Assembly: GCA_938009275.1 (NCBI GenBank)
Contig: CALLHY010000045.1
Coordinates: 29,846 to 93,845 of the forward strand
Source: an uncultured bacterium
GTDB lineage: Bacteria > Cloacimonadota > Cloacimonadia > Cloacimonadales > Cloacimonadaceae
Length of the DNA stretch: 64,000 nt
Reading direction: 5' to 3'
Shown here piece after piece: positions 17,165-25,412 of the stretch (its first letter is position 1; the number at the start of each line of letters is the position of its first letter). The position numbers were made by a program, and so were the translations under genes. Under the pieces are notes generated by a model. It had not been told where the DNA came from. It searched no databases and worked only from the letters and a program-made list of their open reading frames with translations.

Positions 17165-19006
17165 CTAAAATTCGTAGGGTTTGGGACGCCGCCCCTCAAA
17201 TTGTAGAAGCTTTACTGGAACATGGGTGCTGAGACTGAAGCGGGGGGAACTGAACTCGCCGAAACTTTGATTCCATGCCACCTGAAGCTGCATCGACCGC
17301 CATACCAACCTCGGATTGCGGAGCCTGATTCACAATCCCTCTACCATTACAGATTCATCTATCTTTGGCCTGAGGGGGCTATTAGTTATCACTGCTCCAT
17401 CTACAAAGCCGTATAGTGCTACGTCAAAACCCATGATACTCAAAGGAGCATTAAAATCTTGCTCCAAACTGAAAGACATCATGTTGTTGCCACTTAAGTT
17501 GACGCTTCCCCGGTAGAAAGGATCATCGCTAAGCTCCATTGCCTCGTTTTCCAGACGGTTTTTACCCAGGGTTAAACGGGCCCGGTAAAAAGTGCGTGTA
17601 CTATAGGAGCCAAAGGAGCGCAAGGGTGATATCAGCATAGGCTTTATACACAGCACCCCTTGTTCAGGTTTTCCCTTGCGGATAAAGGATTCTACATTGC
17701 TCTCCACATACATAAAGGCATCATCCAGTACAATTTTACCCAATCCAGCACGAAAACCCACAAACTGCCTGTTCGAATACTCCCCAAACTCATAACCAAA
17801 GGGAAGCTCAAGCAAAAAGCCCAATGGTAAACGTTCGTTGCCTAAGAAGGAGCTGGTTTTGTCCAGGTGTCCATAATTGGACTGAGTAAGAGCAATAGAG
17901 CCCATTATCATCAGCTTGTCATGCCACTCCCTGCCACTTTCCACACTGGTGAAAGGGCGTTTATTGTGCCACACTTTCTCCATAGAGATGGCAGCATATC
18001 TATATCGATTGTCAGAGATTACTTTGCTGCTGAAGCTACGGGCATACCACCCGCCTAAGCTGGTTTTATCTACGCTTATGCTATCGAAAGGCGGGTGTGT
18101 GTAGGTATCAGAAATCTCCAAGCCGCCGGAACTGCTTAATGCAGGATACAAAAAAGGGCGTTCAAATGCCAAACCTTTGCTGGAGTATCCGGGTATAACC
18201 TGCCAGTTAAGGTCTCCACGAATAAAGGTTCCCCGAATGTTTGCCACGCTATAAAAGCTCTCCCAGCCAACCGAGCTTTTGCCCCTGGTATCTATATGCC
18301 ATGCGTTTTGCAGCTTCTGTCCCCAACCTAAGAAATTGTGGTCGTTTAGCTCAATTTGCATTTGATGGTCATCACCCCTCTCGAATCCGGGATACAAAGA
18401 AAACTTATCGCGGATTACCACTACAACCTCGACCTGCCCGGCATCTGCAACCGTGGGCAGCACCAATATGTGAGCTTCGTTTATGTATTCTAAACCGTTC
18501 AGATAGTTCAGATTCCGCTTCATTACCCCATGGTCTATAAACTGACCTTCACTAAAGAATAAGTTTTCTCGCACCACCCATTCTCTGGTATCTATATGGA
18601 TGGCATTGCCAAATTTCGCCAAAGCCTGGTAGGTTTTTCTACGCTTTAGGGATTTTCTGCCATTAAACACATCAAGTCTCAGGATGCTGATCTTTGATAT
18701 TTGCTTGCCATCCCATTCGTCATAGTTAATGTCTTCCCATCTAAGCTGCTTCGTTACATCATCAGTTCTGAAGATCAAGGGGTAGACTCTTCTTAGCAAC
18801 CAGTGCCGGTCTGAATGTTCGCTGATAGACTTGTAAAAGGCATCAGAGCGCTGATTAAGCCGGATGCTGGCGCTGCTGCTATCGGCTTGAGATGTATTCG
18901 TTTGCGCATGTAGCATTGGGTAGAAACAGGCCATTATCAAGCATATCACGCTCCATAACCTACTGTGAGTGGGACTGCTTAGTATTGCCTTGCGGAAAAC
19001 ATTCAT
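17165..19006 (-). pseudogene. Omp85/BamA-like barrel gene with in-frame TGA
   Basis: The open frame codes 558 residues (stop at 17330-17332): a signal-anchor region, POTRA-like segments (ISKISILRLDVFNG, then LFFSEGQFIDHGVMKRNLNYLNGLEYINEAHILVLPTV and VEVVVVIRDKFSLYPGFE) and an Omp85-type barrel. The frame stops at VEGL. Reading past the TGA without a shift gives 54 more codons (IRLRNPRLVWRSMQLQVAWN... KPYEF) before TAG at 17165-17167. The extension has alternating strand character and ends in Phe, the usual last residue of an outer-membrane barrel. TGA sits where the family has Gly (G-L-G-I-R-L-R). It could be a nonsense mutation, a sequencing error or readthrough. TGA is a normal stop elsewhere in this window. 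Likely role: outer-membrane assembly or secretion. Confidence 0.75.
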
Positions 19007-19186
19007 AATCTATCCATGGGGCTATGATTTAGCCCATTCCCCTTTTTTTATAACTTCGGCCTGTATTACAGACATCAAGAGCACAATACTAATCTATTGT
19101 AAAAAGCTCTTCCTGGCAAACATGAAGCAAACCTACTCGACCAGGGATGTTTGGAAAGCGTGTTGAAGCTATCTTAATAATTGCGC

Positions 19187-19216
19187 TTGACAGATATACA
19201 GCTGGAAAAACTAATG
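19187..19216 (+). promoter_or_regulatory. Probable promoter of rplU-rpmA
   Basis: TTGACA lies at 19187-19192, with a weak -10 (ACTAATG region, 19210-19216) at 17-18 bases. It lies 35 bases upstream of the rplU ribosome site. Confidence 0.45.
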
Positions 19217-19249
19217 CACCTTCAAGACAAAACCTTATAAGGAGAAATG

Positions 19250-19564
19250 ATGTACGCCATCGTTGAAATTAGTGGATTTCAGTTCAAGGCTGAAAAGAAC
19301 GCTGTTCTACGCGTTCCCTTGCTGAATACGGCGCAACCCGGTCAGAGCTTAACTTTTGACCGCGTTCTCCTCGTTCGCAATGAAGAGGAGATCAAGGTTG
19401 GTCAGCCCGTAGTCGAAGGCGCCGCAGTTATCGCAGAAGTGATCGAACACGGTAAAGGAAAAAAACTCGTGATATTCCACACCAAACGCCGCAAAGGCTA
19501 CCGGGTGAAAAAAGGATACCGCGAACAATATACAAACGTTAAAGTTACCGATATTCGGGCTTAA
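19250..19564 (+). CDS. rplU: 50S ribosomal protein L21
   Basis: The 104-residue protein shows L21 features: MYAIVEISGFQFKAEKN at the start, VLLVRNEEEIKVGQPVVEGA, and the basic VIFHTKRRKGYRVKKGYREQYTNVKV segment that binds 23S rRNA. Two ATGs are adjacent; AAGGAG at 19239-19244 favours the second (19250). It is followed 17 bases later by rpmA, the usual partner. Confidence 0.96.
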   Translation: MYAIVEISGFQFKAEKNAVLRVPLLNTAQPGQSLTFDRVLLVRNEEEIKVGQPVVEGAAVIAEVIEHGKGKKLVIFHTKRRKGYRVKKGYREQYTNVKVTDIRA

Positions 19565-19581
19565 AGGAAAGGGGTGAAATA

Positions 19582-19842
19582 ATGGCACATAAAAAAGGTG
19601 TTGGAAGTAGCCGTAACGGTCGCGATAGCAATCCTAAATACCGTGGTGTAAAAAAGTACGGTAGTGAAAGCGTTATTGCTGGTAATATCATAGTTCGTCA
19701 AAAGGGCACCAAGATTCATCCTGGTGAGAACGTAGGAATCGGCAGAGACTTTACCATATTCAGTCTGATAGACGGCAAAGTGAAGTTCGTTACCAAAAGA
19801 GAAGGCAAGAAGTTTGTGAGCGTTGTTCCCAACGAAGAATAA
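19582..19842 (+). CDS. rpmA: 50S ribosomal protein L27
   Basis: The 86-residue protein is typical L27: MAHKKGVGSSRNGRDSNPKYRGVKKYG, then VIAGNIIVRQKGTKIHPGENVGIGRDFTIF. The N-terminal tail reaches the peptidyl-transferase centre. It starts directly AHKKG, with no cleavable extension of the Firmicutes type. It has the strong ribosome site GAAAGGGG. A clear intrinsic terminator follows. Confidence 0.97.
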   Translation: MAHKKGVGSSRNGRDSNPKYRGVKKYGSESVIAGNIIVRQKGTKIHPGENVGIGRDFTIFSLIDGKVKFVTKREGKKFVSVVPNEE

Positions 19843-19868
19843 ACTTATCTAGCCAGATATATAATGCT

Positions 19869-19898
19869 AAAAACCCGCTGCTGATGTAGCGGGTTTTT
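19869..19898 (+). terminator. Intrinsic terminator of rplU-rpmA
   Basis: The hairpin AAAAACCCGCT / AGCGGGTTTTT has an 8-base loop and its arm ends in T5. It lies 27 bases past the rpmA stop. Confidence 0.9.
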
Positions 19899-20191
19899 GC
19901 TTTTTGGGGCGATGGTAAGGTCTGCGTAGCATTGGAATGCTACGACGCGAAGTCTGGAGTCGATTCGAAGTCCCTTGCTTTAAGTTAATATCCTTATTCC
20001 CAATGTCGGATGAATTACAGACGCAGAGATGCAAGAGTCGCTGGATTACACCCATATACTAGCGACGCGAGACGTTTGACTTAAAAAGTGTTGTTTTCCC
20101 TATTTCTGCCGTTTTTTAGGTTCACCGCAACACTTTTTGAGTTTAACAAAAGGAAATCATATAGCCTTCCCATCCTTGTCTGTACATATTT

Positions 20192-20269
20192 GGTTTAACT
20201 CATAACTGATGCCGTGCTAGAATTAGACAGGTGCTAACACTATCAATGGCATCAGTTGTAAGTCAAACC
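20192..20269. repeat. 22-bp imperfect inverted repeat upstream of the pilin promoter
   Basis: The arms GGTTTAACTCATAACTGATG (to 20213) and, from 20248, the near-complement CATCAGTTGTAAGTCAAACC differ at about three positions. The arms lie about 180-260 bases before the sigma-54 promoter, a distance where enhancer-binding activators often bind. Confidence 0.55.
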
Positions 20270-20450
20270 AAACGCTGTGGTGTCCTATTATTGGTACATT
20301 ATTTGGTCTGTAGGGGCAATAATAAGACATTGCACAAGGCTTATAATAACGCGATCGGCCGCAAGTCCCGAGTTATTTACTATCCTTATATTGCTTCTAT
20401 ACAGCTACTTACGCAGCCGACAAAAAGTATTTATTACAGAGAACCAGGTT

Positions 20451-20467
20451 TTGGCACGCTACTTGCG
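20451..20467 (+). promoter_or_regulatory. Sigma-54 promoter of the pilin gene
   Basis: TTGGCACGCTACTTGCG matches the RpoN consensus TGGCACG-N4-TTGC, with GG (20453-20454) and GC (20465-20466) exactly 10 bases apart. Transcription should start near 20478, giving a leader of about 73 bases. Sigma-54 control by a PilR-type activator is known for pilA in several bacteria. Confidence 0.8.
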
Positions 20468-20550
20468 TTTAGATATATCGTGTCCCACAGGGATGCACAA
20501 AATAGAGTGAACCCAGAAAAAAAAGAATAACCCCAAAAAAGGAGATTACC

Positions 20551-20982
20551 ATGGGAACCCAACAAATTCTTTTGATCGTACTCAGCGTTATCATCGTCGG
20601 TGTCGCAATCGCCGTCGGTATCAGCATGTTTAACAGCCAGTCTTACAACAGCAACAAGACTGCTATCGCTTCCGATGCTCAGAGCTTCGCAACTCAGGCC
20701 GTGCAATATTACAAGACCCCTGAAAGCCAGGGTGGCGCTGGCGGCAAAGCTGCAAACATGACCCAGGGTAAAGTTTCTGCTTTCCTTAGCTTTGATGCAA
20801 CCACATTCAAGACCAGCAACGAAAATGGTGCCTACACCATCACCGCAGCCGACTCCGTACATGTAGAGATCACTGGTGTTGGAACTGCCAAGAAAGGTGG
20901 AAAGAACCCGCAAGTGGTTACCACTGTTGCCCTTCCTGAAGGAACAGTTACCGCAGCCGCATCAGACGTTGCAGCTCCTTGA
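20551..20982 (+). CDS. Pilin-like major subunit candidate
   Basis: The 143-residue protein begins MGTQQILLIVLSVIIVGVAIAVG, one hydrophobic helix, followed by an Ala/Ser/Thr-rich domain (SNKTAIASDAQSFATQAVQYY, then GGAGG) and TVALPEGTVTAAASD at the end. It heads the pilus locus, has AAAAAGGAG before its ATG, its own sigma-54 promoter and a hairpin after its stop, so it is likely the abundant subunit. It lacks a basic leader and the Glu at +5; if cut at all, it would be after Gly2. Its paralogue is at 276. The pilin role is inferred from position, size and the N-terminal helix. Confidence 0.7.
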   Translation: MGTQQILLIVLSVIIVGVAIAVGISMFNSQSYNSNKTAIASDAQSFATQAVQYYKTPESQGGAGGKAANMTQGKVSAFLSFDATTFKTSNENGAYTITAADSVHVEITGVGTAKKGGKNPQVVTTVALPEGTVTAAASDVAAP

Positions 20983-21031
20983 TGAAGCTTAGATACGTTT
21001 AATGCCTGAGTAATAATCAGGTTTTACCCGG

Positions 21032-21059
21032 GATTGGTCAAGAATTATCTTGACCAATC
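21032..21059 (+). terminator. Hairpin between pilin gene and pilC
   Basis: A perfect 12-bp stem GATTGGTCAAGA / TCTTGACCAATC with a 4-base loop. Only a short T stretch follows. It may end or stabilise most pilin mRNA and so set subunit excess over the assembly genes. Confidence 0.6.
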
Positions 21060-21271
21060 TTGGTATTATGGATTAGGTAGTTTTATAGCGTGATTCCTTA
21101 TGTCTCGGGGTAATGGCGGATTAGTGAATGGGTTATATAAGGCATTGACAGGATGTAAGTAATGATACAGATACACCTATTGCCATCTGTAACTAAGGAC
21201 ATTGGCTGTAACAGTGCAAAGCATTACAATAGCTGCTTTGAACTACTACGGCTCGTGATTAAGGAGCACTG

Positions 21272-22612
21272 ATGGTAAAGGAATATCGCTTCAAGGGATT
21301 TGGACCACAGGGCAAATTGGTGCAGGGGACTTTCATGGCTGAAAGCCCCAAAGCTGCTAAAGAATATTTAGATAAACTATCTCAAAAATTCCACCTTAAG
21401 ATTACAAGTTTAGAAAAGAAGCGAGACTGGCTCTATCAGGTTTATACCACCGGCAAGAAGAAGCCCTTCAACGGCAGGCAAGCTGCTTACAGCAAGCAGG
21501 AAGTTGCCGCCGCCCTAACCAAAATGGGCTATACCAAGTTCAAGATAAATCCAGTTTTGTTCGATATTCCCATGAAGCCATCCCTGGCCGACATCATGAT
21601 GTTTATTAAGCTATCTACCACCATGCTGAAAGACCGGATGAGCTTTGGGAAGATATTGGAGATGCTTGCCGAAGAACAGACCAATCGTACATTGAAAGAT
21701 GCTTTATTACAAATCGAGAGCCAGCTAAAGGGCGGTGCTGAGGGTAAGGAAGTTTTCATGCGCTTTGGGCATGTATTCGGAAAGTTTCCTGCTTTCATGC
21801 TTGGACTTGCCACCCGAAGTGGTAATATGGCAGACGTGTTTGAGGCCACAAGCAAGTTCATCGAGCGTGACATGGAGATTAAGAAGAATATCAAGAAGGC
21901 ACTTATCTCTCCGATGTTTGCTGTTGCCGCTACCATTGGCGCAGTGATGTATTATGTGATAGACATCTTTCCCGCTACTGCCGAGCTATTTCTAAAATAC
22001 AACATGCCTTTGCCACCGATGACCAAGTCAACCCTGGCGGCTAGTGATTGGTTAGCGATTTACTGGTGGGTTATTCTACTAATAATTGCCATTCCTGTAG
22101 TAGCCATCTGGCGTTGGTGGAGCACGCCCAAGGGAAAGATATGGCGTGATCAGCGAATCATAAAGCTTCCCCTTGTTGGTCATCTGATTCACAAGTCTTC
22201 CATCGAAATTTACTTCCGTGTGTTCGGCACTATATATGCAGGTGCCGGAGATAATATTGAAACTATCCGCACAGCAGCCGAAGCCTGCAGAAACGCCTGG
22301 ATGGAAGACAGAATAAAGCGTATCACCATCCCCCGCATGCTGAAAGAAGGTGAGGCTTTTGTGCCCGCCATGGATGCGGCAGGCATATTCACACGCACGG
22401 CTTTAACCAGGCTAAGAACCGGGCAGGAAACCGGTAACATCCTTCAGGCAGCACAGCAGATTGCTACTTACTACGAAGCCGAAACCACATATAAAATGAA
22501 TAACTTGATTGAGTATATTCAAACCATAGTAGGTTTGATAATCGCAGTAGCCATAACCTTCTTAACTGTGGTGTCGGCAGAAATTGCCACCATCTCTCCG
22601 CCCACGATGTAG
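21272..22612 (+). CDS. pilC: Type IV pilus inner-membrane platform protein PilC/GspF
   Basis: The 446-residue protein has the GspF/PilC pattern: an N-terminal segment (YRFKGFGPQGKLVQGTFMAES), then two related domains with KLSTTMLKDRMSFGKILEML, GNMADVFEATSKFIERDMEIKKNIKKALISPMF, and a second copy (RTALTRLRTGQETGNILQAAQQIATYYEAET), plus three membrane segments (about 215-235, 270-290, 420-440). It is the platform that couples the ATPases to pilin assembly. The N-terminal domain is longer than usual. It is followed after 8 bases by pilB. Confidence 0.87.
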   Translation: MVKEYRFKGFGPQGKLVQGTFMAESPKAAKEYLDKLSQKFHLKITSLEKKRDWLYQVYTTGKKKPFNGRQAAYSKQEVAAALTKMGYTKFKINPVLFDIPMKPSLADIMMFIKLSTTMLKDRMSFGKILEMLAEEQTNRTLKDALLQIESQLKGGAEGKEVFMRFGHVFGKFPAFMLGLATRSGNMADVFEATSKFIERDMEIKKNIKKALISPMFAVAATIGAVMYYVIDIFPATAELFLKYNMPLPPMTKSTLAASDWLAIYWWVILLIIAIPVVAIWRWWSTPKGKIWRDQRIIKLPLVGHLIHKSSIEIYFRVFGTIYAGAGDNIETIRTAAEACRNAWMEDRIKRITIPRMLKEGEAFVPAMDAAGIFTRTALTRLRTGQETGNILQAAQQIATYYEAETTYKMNNLIEYIQTIVGLIIAVAITFLTVVSAEIATISPPTM

Positions 22613-22620
22613 CATAAAGC

Positions 22621-24402
22621 ATGAGTAATCTATCTAAGTTCGGCAGATACCTCGTGGAGAAAGGCTATTTCGATACAGAAATAGTTGAGAACGCCAACAA
22701 GAAGATGATAGAATATGGCGAAAACTCAGCGGGAGCATTAGCAAGGCTTCTGGAGAGTGACTTTGCTGCTTCGCATGACCGGATTTACGAAGCTCTTGCC
22801 AAGCATTATGCCTTCCCACAATTGGATATTGAGGTTGAGTTACTCGAACACAGGCAATTAGAAGCCTGCAAGGAGATACTGAATAAGTTCTCCGATGACC
22901 TTAAGAAGAAGCTGTTTTTCCACAAGATATTCCCCTATTCGATTATTAGTAAAGATAGAGAAGTGCTGCAAGTTCTTGCCTCAGACCCTACCGATAAGGT
23001 GATACAGGAAATACCAGAACAGACACCATACAAGCGGATTGAGATATACTGGTCGCATTTAAAAACCATAGAAGAACTTATCAACAAGATAGCCCCTCAG
23101 AAAAATGAGTTCCTTGCCCTATTGGAAGAAGCCGGACAGGTGTTAACCGATATCGACGATGGCAGTAGCGGCATGGACTTGAATGAACAAGCATTGGATG
23201 AAGAGATTAATAAAAGCTTGCTGGTTAATCTCTTTGAGGGAGCTCTAATAGAAGCCGTGCACAAAGATGCCAGCGATATTCACATCATTCCCAACGGGCG
23301 AACAACTATCGATATTTATATCCGCGTTGATGGTAAGCTGCAGCTTTGGCACAGGCAGGAAGGAACCCCACCGGAAGCTCTTTCCGCAGTGGTGAAAGAC
23401 CGCTCTATCGGTGTGGACAGATTTGAGCGGGACACTGCTCAGGACGGCTTTGCGCAACGGCTTATAGACGACCATCTTATCCGCTTTAGAATATCTATTA
23501 TTCCTATTGTGTCATCAGAATATGACCGCAGGTTCGAGAGCATTGTTATTCGTGTGATAGACGACCGTAAGGTAATTACCGACTTCCGCAAGCTGGGCTT
23601 TCAGTCGCAGGCAGAAAGCGAATTCATAAAGTCTATATCTACTTCCAAAGGCATAATTATCGTTACAGGCCCCACAGGAAGTGGTAAGTCCACCACCCTG
23701 ATGGCGGCTTTGCACCATGTGATAAATCCCACCGTGAATGTGCTAACCTGCGAAGACCCGGTTGAATATGTGATACGTGGAGCAAGACAGCTAAAGATTG
23801 GACACAAGATGAGCTTTGACCTGGCTATCCGTTCCATCTTGCGTCACGACCCAGACATTGTGATGGTGGGTGAGATACGTGACAAGATAACCGCCGATAT
23901 AGCAGTAAAGCTTGCCAATACAGGTCACTTAACCTTCTCTACGCTTCATACAAACGATGCCCCTTCTGCCGTAACCCGCTTATACAAGATGGGAATTGAG
24001 ACCTTTCTTTTGGCTTATTCCATAAACATCATTATAGCCCAGCGCTTAGTACGTAAATTATGTGTTCACTGCCGCCGTCCCTTATCCAAAGAGCATTGGC
24101 CAGCAGCCTTACAAATAGGCTTAACCGAAGAAGAATTGGAAAGCGGTATAATCTATGAGCCAGTAGGTTGCCCTAAGTGTCATAACGGCTACAAGGGTAG
24201 AATTAACATTGCGGAAGCCCTATACTTTTATCCCGAAGTCCGCAACGAAATAGTGAAGTCCATAAACGATATCGATGAAGAGCGCATTCGCACTATTGCC
24301 GAAAAACACGGAATGCTTTCCATGCGCCGCAGCGGTGTGGAACGTATGCGTGAAGGTTTAACTGACCTAACTGAAGTGCTTTATGCAACCGCGGAGGATT
24401 AA
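22621..24402 (+). CDS. pilB: Type IV pilus/T2SS assembly ATPase PilB/GspE
   Basis: The 593-residue ATPase has an N-terminal MshEN-like region, Walker A TGPTGSGKSTT (about residue 349), Asp box CEDPVEYVIRGARQLKIG, Walker B MVGEIRDKITADIAVKLANTGHLTFSTLHTND, and a C-terminal zinc tetracysteine motif (CVHC near 480, CPKC near 516), typical of PilB/GspE and not of PilT. It powers pilus extension in the cytoplasm. It sits between pilC and three pilin-like genes; its TAA directly abuts the next ATG. Confidence 0.93.
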   Translation: MSNLSKFGRYLVEKGYFDTEIVENANKKMIEYGENSAGALARLLESDFAASHDRIYEALAKHYAFPQLDIEVELLEHRQLEACKEILNKFSDDLKKKLFFHKIFPYSIISKDREVLQVLASDPTDKVIQEIPEQTPYKRIEIYWSHLKTIEELINKIAPQKNEFLALLEEAGQVLTDIDDGSSGMDLNEQALDEEINKSLLVNLFEGALIEAVHKDASDIHIIPNGRTTIDIYIRVDGKLQLWHRQEGTPPEALSAVVKDRSIGVDRFERDTAQDGFAQRLIDDHLIRFRISIIPIVSSEYDRRFESIVIRVIDDRKVITDFRKLGFQSQAESEFIKSISTSKGIIIVTGPTGSGKSTTLMAALHHVINPTVNVLTCEDPVEYVIRGARQLKIGHKMSFDLAIRSILRHDPDIVMVGEIRDKITADIAVKLANTGHLTFSTLHTNDAPSAVTRLYKMGIETFLLAYSINIIIAQRLVRKLCVHCRRPLSKEHWPAALQIGLTEEELESGIIYEPVGCPKCHNGYKGRINIAEALYFYPEVRNEIVKSINDIDEERIRTIAEKHGMLSMRRSGVERMREGLTDLTEVLYATAED

Positions 24403-24831
24403 ATGAATCTGATGGAAATGCTTCTCGCACTATTATCTGTGGTTTTCTTTGCCACGGTTTCGTCTAATTATAACCGAAAGATGCTGGATCAGAATGATTA
24501 CATGATTAATGCCACCCAGTATGTGCAGGCTGCGCAGCTCTGTCACACTGTGCTGGACGAGATCGATGCCAAGCTTTTTGCAAAGATGATATCTTTTAAC
24601 AGCGTAAAAACCACTTATGCCAACCTGAATCGTACCATAGACCTGAACTTCCCCGGGGACGTATATAATCTGAATATCCGGGCGGTGGATTGCGATTCAC
24701 TTGGAGTTCCTTTGGCGTCACCACCTGCCAACAACCTTTGGGTAAGGGTGACGGTTACTGCCACAACTCACGGTTTGAAAGTCCCTGCTAAACTGCAACG
24801 GCTTTATACCAAAACTTATCTGAACCTATAA
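24403..24831 (+). CDS. Small pilin-like protein, leaderless
   Basis: The 142-residue protein opens MNLMEMLLALLSVVFFATVSSNYNRK. The Glu at position 5 and the following hydrophobic helix look like a mature type IV pilin, yet the upstream pilB stop codon is immediately adjacent, so there is no leader peptide. The rest (AAQLCHTVLDEIDAKLF, RTIDLNFPGDVYNLNIRAVDCD) has a small beta-rich appearance. It is probably a minor pilin or pseudopilin. Its stop overlaps the next start by one base. Confidence 0.6.
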   Translation: MNLMEMLLALLSVVFFATVSSNYNRKMLDQNDYMINATQYVQAAQLCHTVLDEIDAKLFAKMISFNSVKTTYANLNRTIDLNFPGDVYNLNIRAVDCDSLGVPLASPPANNLWVRVTVTATTHGLKVPAKLQRLYTKTYLNL

Positions 24832-25403
24832 TGAGCTTCATAATTGATCTAATCGGCGCATCCCTCATTGGCAGCTTGCTGATGATGATGATGATAACCT
24901 TCCAGCTTCAAATGCAGGAAGCGTCCGATCGTGCCATGTACACCGTGAACATGATCGACCACATGGATCAGGCAGCTACGCGCATAAACAATGTGGTTGC
25001 CCTTGCCGGAGTTGGGATGTCACCCTCAACCGCAATCAAGCACGCAACCGCAGATTCCTTGGTATTCTACACGTTTTGGGATTTCCAAAACGACCAGATT
25101 ACCGGATCGGCAAAAACGTTATCCATAAAACTATCCAGTGTCCCAAGCCCATACGGAACGGCTGTGGTTATCCGCCAAAATGGAGTGCCCCTCACCGATC
25201 TTGGATACTTGTTCTGGGTAAATGAGCTTAAGTTTAGATACTATACCAAGGCTGATGTGCTAACCACTACCGCCAGCTTGGCGCGCAGCACGGAAGTGCG
25301 TATGTCCTTTTTCCGTAATGCACCTCGTGTTGGCGGCAGACCGATTACCACCAAGCTGCAGTTTAAGTGTTACTTTATGAATGCCTACATGCAAGGGGCA
25401 TAA
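24831..25403 (+). CDS. Pilin-like protein with N-terminal membrane helix
   Basis: The 190-residue protein starts MSFIIDLIGASLIGSLLMMMMITFQLQMQ, a hydrophobic helix with an acidic residue at position 6, then an amphipathic helix (MYTVNMIDHMDQAATRINNVV) and a globular domain with GVGMSPSTAIKHATADSLVFY, as seen in PilW-like minor pilins. No leader peptide is encoded. It is coupled to the genes on both sides, so a minor pilin role is inferred. Confidence 0.6.
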   Translation: MSFIIDLIGASLIGSLLMMMMITFQLQMQEASDRAMYTVNMIDHMDQAATRINNVVALAGVGMSPSTAIKHATADSLVFYTFWDFQNDQITGSAKTLSIKLSSVPSPYGTAVVIRQNGVPLTDLGYLFWVNELKFRYYTKADVLTTTASLARSTEVRMSFFRNAPRVGGRPITTKLQFKCYFMNAYMQGA

Positions 25404-25412
25404 GGAGAAAAC

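Larger units (their letters stand above)
19899..20550. other. Long regulatory spacer upstream of the pilin gene
   Basis: About 650 bases without a supported gene; a 99-codon frame at 20231-20530 overlaps the promoter and looks spurious. It contains a hairpin CGTAGCATT/AATGCTACG near 19925-19945, a long-range stem AAAAAGTGTTG/CAACACTTTTT (about 20084-20140), a 22-bp imperfect inverted repeat (20192-20269) and a sigma-54 promoter (20451-20467). Confidence 0.6.

Noticed and set aside
17330..17332. Genome-wide recoding of TGA to Gly
   Set aside because: Genes such as the type 4 UDG, the Fe-ADH and the Eis-like gene end in TGA at sensible positions, with overlapping starts of the next gene.
19921..19990. 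Possible tRNA-like segment (GATTCGAAGTCC near 19971)
   Set aside because: No acceptor stem, anticodon arm or D arm can be built around it; it contains only a small CGTAGCATT hairpin.
20231..20530. 99-codon plus-strand frame upstream of the pilin gene
   Set aside because: It overlaps the sigma-54 promoter and the inverted repeat, lacks a ribosome site and has no recognisable protein features.
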